A stretch of 64,000 bases of DNA, from NCBI RefSeq assembly GCF_000419605.1, contig NZ_ATTI01000001.1:3692501-3756500 (forward strand), read 5' to 3'. This DNA comes from Sphingomonas phyllosphaerae 5.2. Its GTDB lineage: Bacteria > Pseudomonadota > Alphaproteobacteria > Sphingomonadales > Sphingomonadaceae. Positions 18,241 through 26,442 of this stretch are shown in pieces. Both the position numbers and the translations under genes were made by a program. Within the stretch, counting starts at the first letter, position 1. Each line of letters starts with the position of its first letter. The notes beneath the pieces were generated by a model that did not search any database, was not told where the DNA came from, and saw only the letters and a list, made by a program, of their open reading frames with translations.

Positions 18241-18988
18241 TACCGCCGGCGTGCTGCTGGCGGGCGGCGCGGGGATCGTCGGCGGGATGATGAACGCGCT
18301 GGCCGGCGGCGGTACCTTCGCCACCATGCCCGTGCTGCTCGCACTCGGCACACCCGCGAACATCGCCAACGCGACCTCCAACCTGGCGCTGATGCCGGGA
18401 GCGGCGGCGAGCGCATGGAGCTTCCGCCGTGAACTGAAGGCGGTCGGCGGGGTGTCGGTGCGTATGCTGTCGGCGATCACCTTCTTCGCGGGATTGCTGG
18501 GCAGCGTGCTGCTGGTCGTCACGCCCGGTGCGGCGTTCGACGTCATCGTACCGTGGCTGTTGCTGATCGCCTTCGTCGCGATCGTGTTCGGCGCGCCGGC
18601 CGCGGACTGGCTGGCGACGCGCGTGACGATCGGCCCGCGGACGCTGATGATCGTGCAGGCGGTTCTGGGCACCTATGGCGGCTATTTCGGCGGCGGCGTC
18701 GGGATCATGACCACCGCGACCTACGGCCTGCTCGCCGGCGAAACGCCGCGCTCGATGTTCGCGCCGCGCACGCTGATGCTCGCCACCGCCAATTTCGCGG
18801 CGGCGATCGTCTTCATCATCTGCGGCATGGTGCGCTGGGACGCGTGCCTGCCGATGCTGGCTGGCGGGATCGTCGGCGGCTGGCTGGGCGCGGTCGTGGG
18901 GAGGCGCCTGCCGGCGATCGTGGTGCGGTGGTGGACGATCCTCGTCACCGGCGCGACGACCGCCGTCTTCTTCGCCCGCGCCTATTGA
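18233..18988 (+). CDS. TSUP family membrane exporter (TauE/SafE-like)
   Basis: A 251-residue protein with about eight membrane segments and the two glycine-rich repeat motifs of the TSUP family ([19 protein letters not shown] at the start, [19 protein letters not shown] in the middle). The family exports sulfite, sulfoacetate or related organosulfur anions; the substrate here is unknown. The proposed TTG start overlaps the rlmN stop by 8 bases; a GTG six codons later is the alternative. Placement directly behind rlmN suggests cotranscription by read-through rather than linked function. Confidence 0.85.
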   Translation: MVDTAGVLLAGGAGIVGGMMNALAGGGTFATMPVLLALGTPANIANATSNLALMPGAAASAWSFRRELKAVGGVSVRMLSAITFFAGLLGSVLLVVTPGAAFDVIVPWLLLIAFVAIVFGAPAADWLATRVTIGPRTLMIVQAVLGTYGGYFGGGVGIMTTATYGLLAGETPRSMFAPRTLMLATANFAAAIVFIICGMVRWDACLPMLAGGIVGGWLGAVVGRRLPAIVVRWWTILVTGATTAVFFARAY

Positions 18989-18995
18989 TGACGGC

Positions 18996-19601
18996 TCACC
19001 CCGGACGGCGCATCGCAAAGCGCTCGCCGACCTCGAAGTAATCGGCCGGCCCGCCGCCGCGCATGATCGGGTGTGCGCGTGCGGTCTGGTACACGCCGCC
19101 CTCCAGCAGCGCGGTGTCGATGTGGATCGCGACCGCTTCGCCCAGCACCAGCCATCCCGGCAGGTCGGCGCCGCCGTGGTCACGGAGCTGGACGATCTGC
19201 GTCACCTTGCATTCGAACTGCACCGGGCTGCGCGCGACACGCGGCGCGGCGACGCGGGCCGACGGCAACGTCTCCAGCCCGGCCAGCGTGAATTCGTCGG
19301 CATCGGTCATCGCGGAACTCGCGTTCATCGCCACGGCCAGATCGCGCGTCGCGAGGTTCCAGACGAACTCGCCGGTCGCGCGCGCATTGGCGAGCGAATC
19401 CTTTGCGCCGGACGAGCAGAAGCCGATGATCGGCGGGCGGTATGAGAACAGGTTGAAGAAGCTGTAGGGCGCGAGGTTGCGGCGTCCGGCGGCGGAGAGC
19501 GTCGCGATCCAGCCGATCGGGCGCGGCGCGACGATGGCGTTGAGCGGATCGTGCGCGAGGCCATGGCCTTGCGCGGGTTCGTAGAAATGCCATTCGGTCA
19601 T
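18996..19601 (-). CDS. Flavin reductase family protein (FMN-binding split barrel)
   Basis: A 201-residue protein of the flavin reductase-like family. Seen: RPIGWIATLSAAGRRNLAPYSFFNLFSYRPP at the FMN site (region ~22-52), VWNLATRDLAVAMNASSA, and the C-terminal HPIMRGGGPADYFEVG. Such enzymes reduce FMN with NAD(P)H or act as flavoproteins with an unknown partner. The start MTEWHFYEP is favoured because extension upstream would run into the divergent cytochrome b gene, 26 bp away. The gene is convergent with the TSUP exporter, with a 7-bp gap. Confidence 0.82.
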   Translation of the reverse strand: MTEWHFYEPAQGHGLAHDPLNAIVAPRPIGWIATLSAAGRRNLAPYSFFNLFSYRPPIIGFCSSGAKDSLANARATGEFVWNLATRDLAVAMNASSAMTDADEFTLAGLETLPSARVAAPRVARSPVQFECKVTQIVQLRDHGGADLPGWLVLGEAVAIHIDTALLEGGVYQTARAHPIMRGGGPADYFEVGERFAMRRPG

Positions 19602-19627
19602 GCGCGCGGGTCTGCTAGGAAGCCGGG

Positions 19628-20320
19628 ATGACCGCAACCGTCATTTATCGCCACCGGATCGCCACGCGCTTGTGGCACTGGGTGAACGCGGTGGCGATCT
19701 TCATCCTGATCGGATCGGGACTGGGGATCAGCAACGCGCATCCGCGGCTATATTGGGGCCGCTATGGCGCGAACTTCGACCATGCCTGGGCGCAGCTGCC
19801 GCGCTTTCCGGCGTGGTTGACCATTCCCGCGCAGTACAATCTCGCGATCTCGCGGCGCTGGCATCTGTTCTTCGCATTGGTGCTCGCCTTTTCGTTGCTG
19901 GCGTTCATGATCGTCAGCCTGCTCAACCGGCATTTCCAGCGCGACTTGCGCGTACGGCGACGCGATCTCGCCGCAGCGCATCTGGCGGCGGACGTGCGCG
20001 CGCACCTTGCATTCCGCTTTCACGATCCGGAGGCACCGGGCGAGTACAATGCCTTGCAGAAGCTGAGCTACGTCGCGGTGATCTTCGTCGCCCTGCCGCT
20101 CGTGGTCCTGACCGGACTGGCGCTGTCGCCGGGGATGGATGCCGCGTGGCCGTGGCTGCTCGACCTGTGCGGCGGGCGGCAGTCGGCGCGCTCGCTGCAC
20201 TTCATCGCGATGGCCGCGATTGCGGGGTTCACGATCGTGCATCTCGCGCTGGTGATCCTGGCGGGGTGGCACAACGAGTTGCGCTCGATGCTGAGCGGGC
20301 GCTGGCGGGTGCCGGAATGA
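19628..20320 (+). CDS. Cytochrome b561-type membrane protein
   Basis: A 230-residue di-haem cytochrome b domain with four to five membrane spans. Histidine candidates for haem ligation are in YRHRIATRLWHWVNAV (first span), SRRWHLFFALVLA, and LHFIAMAAIAGFTIVHLAL (last spans). It overlaps the next gene, a sulfite-oxidase-fold molybdoenzyme, by 4 bases (ATGA), so it is most simply the membrane electron-transfer partner of that enzyme, linking it to the quinone pool. An MsrQ-like role is less likely because the protein has the Ni/Fe-hydrogenase-type cytochrome b pattern. Confidence 0.85.
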   Translation: MTATVIYRHRIATRLWHWVNAVAIFILIGSGLGISNAHPRLYWGRYGANFDHAWAQLPRFPAWLTIPAQYNLAISRRWHLFFALVLAFSLLAFMIVSLLNRHFQRDLRVRRRDLAAAHLAADVRAHLAFRFHDPEAPGEYNALQKLSYVAVIFVALPLVVLTGLALSPGMDAAWPWLLDLCGGRQSARSLHFIAMAAIAGFTIVHLALVILAGWHNELRSMLSGRWRVPE

Positions 20321-21072
20321 CGCCGCCGCTTCTTCACCGCCGTGCGTTGATCGCGAGCGGCGCCGGGCTGGCGCTGGCGGGATGCGACCGCATCATCCAG
20401 CAGCCGGCGGTGCGCACGATCGTCTTCAAGGGCGAAGACATGCACCGCGGCTTGCAGCGCGCGCTATCGAACCGTGACGCGCTGGCGCCGGAGTTTTCCG
20501 CGGCGCAGATGTCGCCGCGCTTCCGCACCAACGGCACGCGCGATCCGGGAACCGCAGCCTATGCGGCGTTGCGGGCCGGGCGCTTCGCCGACTGGCGGCT
20601 GACCGTCGATGGCCTGGTCGCGCGGCCGCTGTCGCTGTCACTCGGCGATCTCGGGCGGTTTCCGCAACGCGCACAGATCACGCGTCACGACTGCGTCGAG
20701 GGATGGAGCGCGATCGGCAAGTGGCAGGGGCCGCGGCTCGGCGACGTGCTGAAGGCGGCCGGGCTGCGCGATGCGGCACGCTACATCGTCTTTCGCTGCG
20801 CCGATCTGTACGGCGGCGCGCCTTATTACGAATCGATCGACCTGGTCGATGCCTTCCACCCGCAGACGATCCTCGCATGGGCGATGAACGACCGCTTCCT
20901 CGACGTTGGCCATGGCGCGCCGCTGCGACTGCGCGTCGAGCGGCAATTGGGGTACAAGCACGCCAAATACCTGATGCAGGTGACCGCGGTCGACAGCCTT
21001 GCCGGCATCGGCAAGGGCCGCGGCGGCTATTGGGAAGATAACGTCGACTATGACTGGTGGGCCGGGATCTGA
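20317..21072 (+). CDS. Molybdopterin-dependent oxidoreductase, sulfite oxidase fold
   Basis: A 251-residue molybdoenzyme of the oxidoreductase molybdopterin-binding family. The equatorial molybdenum cysteine is C126 in TRHDCVEGWSAIGKW, followed by YKHAKYLMQV and the terminal GYWEDNVDYDWWAG. The N-terminus has LHRRALIASGAGLALAGCD, a twin-arginine-like stretch ending in a lipobox-like cysteine (C23), so Tat export and possible lipidation are predicted. It is coupled to the cytochrome b gene. The real substrate (sulfite, sulfoxide or other) cannot be told from sequence. A similar two-gene unit occurs in many proteobacteria. Confidence 0.85.
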   Translation: MTPPLLHRRALIASGAGLALAGCDRIIQQPAVRTIVFKGEDMHRGLQRALSNRDALAPEFSAAQMSPRFRTNGTRDPGTAAYAALRAGRFADWRLTVDGLVARPLSLSLGDLGRFPQRAQITRHDCVEGWSAIGKWQGPRLGDVLKAAGLRDAARYIVFRCADLYGGAPYYESIDLVDAFHPQTILAWAMNDRFLDVGHGAPLRLRVERQLGYKHAKYLMQVTAVDSLAGIGKGRGGYWEDNVDYDWWAGI

Positions 21073-21103
21073 GATCCGCCTGACGATGCCGCTGTCGCTG
21101 CGG

Positions 21104-21736
21104 TCACGGCTTCGTCGTCTCTCCCTCCGGCAGGCGTTTGTCGCGCCGGCGCAGCGCAATGACGTAGATGATCGCCGCGACCGCCGCGAACAGGAACCAC
21201 TGCACTGCATAGGCGAGGTGGTTGTTGGGGATCGACTCGATCGAGGGCGGTGCGTTGCGCGAGAGCCCGGCGGCGGGGTGATCCGCCACCAGCATCAATT
21301 CGCGCACCGCGTTGGGCTGCGTCACGGTGGCGATCAGCGGCCGTGCGTCGGGCGCATGCGCGATCCACCCGGAAACGCGCCCCCCGCCCCATGCGACCTT
21401 GCCAACCGGATCGCGTGTGGTGCCGATCTGGACGCGCAGCCCCGGTCCCTCCGCCCCGGTGCGGCAGAGCGCGATGACGCGGTATCCGGCGGCGCCCGCC
21501 CCGGCGCGCATTATCGACATCGGCTCCAGGCAAAAGGCGCGCGTGCGGCGAAACAATAGCGCTTCGTCGGGGAAACGCGGAAAGGCGATCGCCGGGCGCG
21601 TCGGGTTCGCAGCGAGCTGCGCGAGGAACGCTTCCTTCTGAGGCCGCCGTTCCAGAAGCTGCCATAGCCCGAGCGCAATCATCGCCGCGATCGCGACCGT
21701 GACGATGATGGTGGGGACGATCGGAACGCGCCTCAC
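21104..21736 (-). CDS. SURF1 family cytochrome oxidase assembly protein
   Basis: A 210-residue protein with two membrane segments flanking a periplasmic domain, as in SURF1/Shy1, which helps insert haem a into subunit I of the aa3 oxidase. Seen: TIIVTVAIAAMIALGLWQLLERRPQKEAFL at the N-terminus (region), the WQ..R pattern, and PNNHLAYAVQWFLFA before the last span. The GTG start overlaps the stop of the DUF983 gene (GTGA). It is the last gene of the oxidase cluster. The C-terminal tail RRRDKRLPEG is charged and cytoplasmic. Confidence 0.9.
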   Translation of the reverse strand: MRRVPIVPTIIVTVAIAAMIALGLWQLLERRPQKEAFLAQLAANPTRPAIAFPRFPDEALLFRRTRAFCLEPMSIMRAGAGAAGYRVIALCRTGAEGPGLRVQIGTTRDPVGKVAWGGGRVSGWIAHAPDARPLIATVTQPNAVRELMLVADHPAAGLSRNAPPSIESIPNNHLAYAVQWFLFAAVAAIIYVIALRRRDKRLPEGETTKP

Positions 21737-22119
21737 GCGACGATCCGCCCCTCGCGCGCGGCGTTGCGGAATTCGGCGGCGAGCAGCCACCCCTTGGCGA
21801 TGCGCAGCGACCACATGACGCCAGCAGTGGTCAGCGGCACCCACAGCAGCACGTGCACCCACCAGGGCGGCGACAGCGCGAGCTCCACATAGATCGCCAG
21901 CGCCACGACGATCGCGCCCCATGCCAGCACGAGCAGCGCCGCAGGTCCGTCACCGACGTTGAACGAAGCGATATCGAGAGCGCAGGCCGGGCAGCGATCC
22001 GCGAAACGGATGACGCCCGCAAACAACGTGCGGGCGCCGCAACGGGGACAAAGCCCCTTCATACCACAATCGATCGGGCGGGGCGATGCCCCCGCCGCCG
22101 CCCGATCCATATCGCTCAT
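21733..22119 (-). CDS. DUF983 zinc-ribbon membrane protein
   Basis: A 128-residue DUF983 protein. It has a zinc ribbon of two CxxC pairs (CPRCGAR and CPACALD, residues ~24-44) followed by two membrane segments (LLVLAWGAIVVALAIYV and WVHVLLWVPLTTAGVMW). DUF983 genes are regularly found between coxIII and surf1 in alphaproteobacteria, which points to a role in oxidase assembly or metal handling, though no function is proven. The ATG start overlaps the ctaE stop by 4 bases, and its own stop overlaps the surf1 start. Confidence 0.85.
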   Translation of the reverse strand: MSDMDRAAAGASPRPIDCGMKGLCPRCGARTLFAGVIRFADRCPACALDIASFNVGDGPAALLVLAWGAIVVALAIYVELALSPPWWVHVLLWVPLTTAGVMWSLRIAKGWLLAAEFRNAAREGRIVA

Positions 22120-23027
22120 CCGCCGTGGACCGGTGCGCCCCAGCCGCCCCAGACGTAGACGGTGACGAACAGGAACAGCCACACAACGTCGACGAAATGC
22201 CAGTACCAGGCCGCTGCCTCGAACCCGAAATGCTGCTTCGGCGTGAACTCGCCGTTGTAGGCGCGGATCAGGCAGACCGCGAGGAAGATCGTGCCGATGA
22301 TGACGTGGAAGCCATGGAAGCCGGTCGCCATGAAGAATGCGGCGCCATAGTTGATGCCCTTGAACGGGAACGGCGCGTGGATGTACTCATAGGCCTGGAT
22401 GCTGCTGAACAGCACGCCGAGCGCGACCGTCACCCACAACCCCTTGAGCACGCCGTCGCGGTCGCCCACGCCCAGCAGACCCCAGAAGCCGCGCTTCTCG
22501 CCGCCACGCTGGTTGTGGATCAATGCGTGATGCGCCCACGTCACCGTGGTGCCCGAACACAGCAGGATCAGCGTGTTGAGCAGCGGCAGGTCGAAGGCGT
22601 TGATAACCTCCAGCCCCTTCGGCGGCCATTGCGCCGCGATCGCTGCTGCGCCCTCGGCCGCTCGCTCTACCTGCCCGTCGACCACCTGCATCGCCGTGGG
22701 GAAGAGCGAGAAGTCGAAGAACGCCCAGAACCAGCCGACGAAGAACATCACCTCGGAAGCGATGAACAGGATCATGCCGTAGCGGAAATGCAGCTGCACC
22801 ACCGGCGTATGATCGCCGGCGTGCGCCTCGCGGATCACCTGATGCCACCAGCCGTACATGCAGAACAGCACCGAGGCGAAACCGATCAGGAACACCCAAC
22901 CGCCGCCCGTGCCTTCATGCATGTACATGATGCCGCCCGTCGCCATGATGAGCGCGGCGAACGAGCTCAGAAGGGGCCACGGGCTGGGTGGCAGGATGTG
23001 GTAATCGTGGTTCTTGGCACCCGCCAT
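22116..23027 (-). CDS. ctaE: Cytochrome c oxidase subunit III
   Basis: A 303-residue inner-membrane protein with seven spans, slightly longer than usual. Recognisable segments are HDYHILPPSPWPLLSSFAAL at the start, FRYGMILFIASEVMFFVGWFWAFF in helix III (region), THHA-type WAHHALIHN, and the ending FVDVVWLFLFVTVYVWGGWG. Subunit III stabilises the aa3 oxidase core and the proton entry. A 20-residue insert around residues 115-135 (GQVERAAEGAAAIAAQWPPK) is typical of alphaproteobacterial forms. It sits 34 bp after ctaG. Confidence 0.97.
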   Translation of the reverse strand: MAGAKNHDYHILPPSPWPLLSSFAALIMATGGIMYMHEGTGGGWVFLIGFASVLFCMYGWWHQVIREAHAGDHTPVVQLHFRYGMILFIASEVMFFVGWFWAFFDFSLFPTAMQVVDGQVERAAEGAAAIAAQWPPKGLEVINAFDLPLLNTLILLCSGTTVTWAHHALIHNQRGGEKRGFWGLLGVGDRDGVLKGLWVTVALGVLFSSIQAYEYIHAPFPFKGINYGAAFFMATGFHGFHVIIGTIFLAVCLIRAYNGEFTPKQHFGFEAAAWYWHFVDVVWLFLFVTVYVWGGWGAPVHGG

Positions 23028-23061
23028 GCGCGGCTCTCCCCGTTTCGCTTATCTGTCGGTC

Positions 23062-23607
23062 TTACCCGCTCGTTTTCGCGGAATCCACCGGGTAAAAGGT
23101 GTAGCTGAGCGTGATCGTCTGCACGTCGCGCGTGTCAGGATCCTGCAGTATCTTCGGATCGACGTAGAAGATGACCGGCATCCGCTGCGTCTCGCCCGGC
23201 TTCAGCGTTTGCTGCGTGAAGCAGAAGCATTGGATCTTCGTGAAATATTTGCCCGCGACCGCGGGCGTGACGTTGTACGTCGCAGTACCGGTGACCGCCT
23301 GCGCGCCGCGATTGGTGGCGGTGAAGAACGCCATGTCGCGCGCGCCGATCTCGACCGTCTCCTGCTCGCGTTCCGGGACGAAGCGCCACGGCAGCTTCGG
23401 GCTGGTATTGGCGTCGAACGCTATCTCGACCGAGCGATGGACCCCGCCCGGTGCGACTTCGCCGCGCCCGGTCGTGCCGTTCAGGCCGGTCGCCTGGCAG
23501 AACATGCGGTAAAGCGGCACGCTGGCGAACGCGAGCCCGGTCATGAAGCAGATGCCCGCCACCGCGAAGAGCGCGGTGCGAAGCGTCCGGGGGCGCGCCG
23601 TGCTCAA
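23062..23607 (-). CDS. ctaG: Cytochrome c oxidase assembly protein CtaG (Cox11)
   Basis: A 181-residue copper chaperone of the Cox11 family, anchored by one N-terminal span (ALFAVAGICFMTGLAFASVPLY) with the rest in the periplasm. The copper-binding CxC is in KIQCFCFTQQTLKPGE, and PVIFYVDPKI and ITLSYTFYPV follow as in the family. It delivers copper to CuB in subunit I. The best start is a TTG whose TTGA overlaps the stop of the upstream 45-residue gene; no ATG or GTG in frame gives a conserved start. Part of the ctaB-ctaG-ctaE unit. Confidence 0.93.
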   Translation of the reverse strand: MSTARPRTLRTALFAVAGICFMTGLAFASVPLYRMFCQATGLNGTTGRGEVAPGGVHRSVEIAFDANTSPKLPWRFVPEREQETVEIGARDMAFFTATNRGAQAVTGTATYNVTPAVAGKYFTKIQCFCFTQQTLKPGETQRMPVIFYVDPKILQDPDTRDVQTITLSYTFYPVDSAKTSG

Positions 23608-23741
23608 TGCGCCATGCCTTGCTTGATCCGGGCGATGGTGATGAAGAAGATCAACACCACGAACGCGCCCAGCAGCAGCGCCACGACGATCGCGCGCGCC
23701 TTTTGCCGGCGTCGGATCAGTTCCTGTTCGTCTTCGGTCAT
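23604..23741 (-). CDS. Small membrane protein between ctaB and ctaG (CoxF-like position), 45 residues
   Basis: A short gene of 45 codons. The product has a charged head [16 protein letters not shown], one membrane span ([19 protein letters not shown]) and a short tail ARIKQGMAH. It starts with an ATGA overlap on ctaB and ends with a TTGA overlap on ctaG, so it is embedded in a tightly coupled series. Small single-span proteins at this place in alphaproteobacterial cox operons are often called CoxF; sequence identity to those was not tested. A structural or assembly role in the oxidase is inferred from position only. Confidence 0.8.
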   Translation of the reverse strand: MTEDEQELIRRRQKARAIVVALLLGAFVVLIFFITIARIKQGMAH

Positions 23742-24637
23742 GCCACCCACCGATCGACGACCAAGGCGCCGAACATCGCGAAAAGATAAAGGATCGAGAA
23801 GGCGAACAACCGCTTCTCGTAGAACATCGGCTTGTCCGCACGCCGCGCGCCTGCCGCGACCAGCGCCGCCAGCACCGCGAACCCGGCGGTGAGCACCACC
23901 GCCGCGACACCGTAGACGCTACCTGCGAGCCCGAGCGGCCACGGCGCGATCGCTACGGCGGCCATCGGAATCGTGTAGAGCCCGATCTGCCGCCGCGTCA
24001 CGGCCTCACCCGCCACCACCGGCAACATCGGCACCCCGGCATTGGCGTAATCGGTCTTCACGAATAGCGCGAGCGACCAGAAGTGCGGCGGCGTCCACAG
24101 GAACACCAGCGTGAAGAGCAGGAACGGCAGCAGCGCGACCTGTCCGGTCGCGGCCGCCCAGCCGATCAGCGGCGGAAAGGCACCCGCCGCGCCGCCGATC
24201 ACGATGTTCTGCGGCGTGCGACGCTTCAGCCAGACGGTGTAGATCAGCACGTAGAAGAGGATCGATACGGTGAGAATCGCTGCGGCGGGCAGGTTTACCG
24301 CCAGTCCCATCAGGATCACCGAAAAGGCGCTGAGCCCCACCCCGAAATGCAGTGCGGATTGACGGTCCATGCGGCCGGCCGGCAGCGGCCGCTGCGCAGT
24401 GCGCTTCATGACGGCGTCGAGATCGGCCTCATACCATTGATTGAGCGCGCCGGCCGCACCCGCGCCCAGCGCGATGCACAGGATCGCGGTGAAGCCGAGT
24501 ACCGGGTCGACGACGACCGGCGCCGCCAGCATCCCGCACAAGCCCGTAAAGACGACGAGCGTCATCACGCGCGGCTTGGTCAATGCCAGGAAATCGCGCC
24601 AGTCGGCGGGCGGCAGCAGGGGAGCGGCGGGGGTCAT
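23738..24637 (-). CDS. ctaB: Protohaem IX farnesyltransferase (haem O synthase)
   Basis: A 299-residue UbiA-family prenyltransferase that adds a farnesyl group to haem b, making haem O for the oxidase. Nine membrane segments are likely. The first aspartate-rich motif is [19 protein letters not shown] (residues ~69-87), and the second conserved region is [24 protein letters not shown]. Length is normal. It starts 13 bp after the epoxide-hydrolase-type gene, and its stop overlaps the next small gene. ctaA, needed to turn haem O into haem A, is not in the window. Confidence 0.95.
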   Translation of the reverse strand: MTPAAPLLPPADWRDFLALTKPRVMTLVVFTGLCGMLAAPVVVDPVLGFTAILCIALGAGAAGALNQWYEADLDAVMKRTAQRPLPAGRMDRQSALHFGVGLSAFSVILMGLAVNLPAAAILTVSILFYVLIYTVWLKRRTPQNIVIGGAAGAFPPLIGWAAATGQVALLPFLLFTLVFLWTPPHFWSLALFVKTDYANAGVPMLPVVAGEAVTRRQIGLYTIPMAAVAIAPWPLGLAGSVYGVAAVVLTAGFAVLAALVAAGARRADKPMFYEKRLFAFSILYLFAMFGALVVDRWVA

Positions 24638-24650
24638 CGGTGCGACGGCT

Positions 24651-25634
24651 CTACTCTCGACGCTCGCCCGAGGGAAGCCGCGCCAGCCAGTCGCCGAGCA
24701 GGCGATTCACGTCCGCCGGACGCTCCTGCTGCGTCCAGTGACCGCAACCGTCGAGCATATGGCCTTCCAGCAACGGCACGTGCGGGCGCATCACGGTCAG
24801 CGGGTCGCCGAACGCGCCGAAGCCATAGGAGGCGGGATCGCGCGTTCCGCCGACGAACAGCGCCGGCTGCTCGATTCGCTGCCCCTTCCACTGCTGTGCC
24901 CACGCGAAGTCGTGCTCGTGATTGCGATAGCGGTTGAGCGGCCCGCGAAAGCCACTTGCCTCGAATTCGCTGACGATGTGATCGAGGTCTGCACCGGTGA
25001 GCCACGCGGGGAACGGGTCCGGATCGACGAGGCCGTCGAGCAGGGTCGCGCCTGCCGGCTTCTCCGGCCAGCTGCCCGGCGTGGCATCGCCGGAGATGGC
25101 GAAATAGAGCCGGCGCAAATAGCCGCGTACGTCGGCCTCCGCCTCGCGTTCGGCGGGACCGGGCTCCAGAAACCATTCCTGGTAGAAAAAGCGACCGCGT
25201 TCGGTGAAGGCGCGGCGGAAGATATCGGTGAATGGCCGCGCGGGTACACCCGTGAAGGGCACCGAAAGGCCGGCGACCGCCGCGACGCGATCGGGGCGGG
25301 TCAGCGCGCTGTACCAGACGATCGGCGCGCCCCAATCGTGGCCGATCAGGATCACCGGCACCTCTGGCTGTAACGCATCGGCGACACCGATCACGTCCGC
25401 CACCATCGTCGCCATGTCATATGCCGCGATGGCGGCGGGTTTGTCCGACCCGCCATATCCGCGCACGTCGAGTGCGGCGGCGGTGTAGCCGGCGGCGACG
25501 AGCGGCGCGAACTGGTGCCGCCAGCTGTACCAGCCCTCCGGAAAGCCGTGGACCATGACGACCAGCGGGCCGCTGCCCTCGACCATCACGCGCAACCGTG
25601 CCGTGCCGGTGTCGATCAGGCGGGCGTCGGGCAT
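24651..25634 (-). CDS. Alpha/beta hydrolase, epoxide hydrolase type
   Basis: A 327-residue alpha/beta hydrolase. The oxyanion motif HGFPEGW is at 29-35, RGYGGSDKP at 58-66, and the nucleophile elbow IGHDWGAP has aspartate D100, the arrangement of epoxide hydrolases and haloalkane dehalogenases. The catalytic histidine is in [13 protein letters not shown] near residue 299. HGFPE and a cap-domain region with tyrosines favour epoxide hydrolase. Substrate unknown. Its start lies 19 bases inside the end of the GNAT gene, and ctaB begins 13 bp after it, so it is embedded in the oxidase gene cluster. Confidence 0.87.
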   Translation of the reverse strand: MPDARLIDTGTARLRVMVEGSGPLVVMVHGFPEGWYSWRHQFAPLVAAGYTAAALDVRGYGGSDKPAAIAAYDMATMVADVIGVADALQPEVPVILIGHDWGAPIVWYSALTRPDRVAAVAGLSVPFTGVPARPFTDIFRRAFTERGRFFYQEWFLEPGPAEREAEADVRGYLRRLYFAISGDATPGSWPEKPAGATLLDGLVDPDPFPAWLTGADLDHIVSEFEASGFRGPLNRYRNHEHDFAWAQQWKGQRIEQPALFVGGTRDPASYGFGAFGDPLTVMRPHVPLLEGHMLDGCGHWTQQERPADVNRLLGDWLARLPSGERRE

Positions 25635-26371
25635 GGCGAGCTCCTGCGATAGTGATAGCCGTAGAGGTGCGTGCTGAAACCCAGGCCTGCATACAGCGCG
25701 CGGGCGGGGTGGTTCGTTGCTTCGACCTGCAACGCCAGATGCCGCGCGCCGGCCTCGATCGCCCAGCCGACCAAGGCCGTGACGATCGCGCGCGCGTGAC
25801 CCGTACGGCGCGCGGCAGGGGTGGTCGCAACGGCTTCGATGACTGCGATATCGTCGGTGACGGCCACATAGCCGATCGCCTCGATCGCGTCAGTGGCGGC
25901 GGTGCGATAAGCATAAGCGGCAGGGCTCGCGATCCGCGCCGCGACCAGTGCGGGGTCTTCGATGCCGGATGTCAGGCGGCGGCGCGCATCCAACCATCTC
26001 GGGCCCGGCGAAGCGGCGATCGTGACGTCGTCGGAACAGGCGCGAGGTCGATCGCCGTTCCGGAGCAGCGTGAGCGTCCGCCCCTCCGGAGCTGCGAAAT
26101 GCAGCTTGTCCAATAAAGCGGCCGCGTCGGGCGTGAGATCGGTGAGACGCAGGATCGTCGGCAGCCCGGCCGCCGCGTAGCATGCGGCAATCGCATCGAC
26201 GACCGCGGCGTCCAGCGCCGCGCGAGGGGCCAGCGCGCTCGCGGCATTGGTTCGGCGGCTGCCTCCGCCGGATCGCGCCACGGACCAATCCCCCACCCGC
26301 TCGACCGCCAGCGGCGGGTAGGCGGCTGTGCACGCGCGCTCGACACGCCAGGCGAGATCGTTGCCGCTCAC
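25616..26371 (-). CDS. GNAT family N-acetyltransferase
   Basis: A 251-residue protein with a GNAT domain in the C-terminal ~120 residues: AVIEAVATTPAARRTGHARAIVTALVGWA contains the acetyl-CoA loop (R-x-x-G-x-A, region ~180-208), then LALQVEATNHPARALYAGLGFSTHLYGYHYR. The N-terminal half is a divergent GNAT-like or linker region. The acceptor is unknown. The GTG start is preceded by GGAGCGGAT; no in-frame ATG fits. It follows a terminator-like hairpin after ctaD and overlaps the hydrolase gene, so it opens the second part of the oxidase cluster. Confidence 0.82.
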   Translation of the reverse strand: MSGNDLAWRVERACTAAYPPLAVERVGDWSVARSGGGSRRTNAASALAPRAALDAAVVDAIAACYAAAGLPTILRLTDLTPDAAALLDKLHFAAPEGRTLTLLRNGDRPRACSDDVTIAASPGPRWLDARRRLTSGIEDPALVAARIASPAAYAYRTAATDAIEAIGYVAVTDDIAVIEAVATTPAARRTGHARAIVTALVGWAIEAGARHLALQVEATNHPARALYAGLGFSTHLYGYHYRRSSPCPTPA

Positions 26372-26390
26372 ATCCGCTCCTTCCAGAACG

Positions 26391-26426
26391 AAAAGTGGCG
26401 GGGAAGCTTTCGCCACCCCGCCACTT
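26391..26426 (-). terminator. Terminator-like hairpin between ctaD and the GNAT gene
   Basis: An 11-bp perfect stem pairs 26393-26403 (AAGTGGCGGGG) with 26416-26426, with a 12-base loop, and on the minus strand is followed by TTCGTT. The U-tract is weak, so it may attenuate rather than stop transcription from ctaC-ctaD into the following genes. Confidence 0.65.
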
Positions 26427-26442
26427 CTCGTCGGTGAGACCG

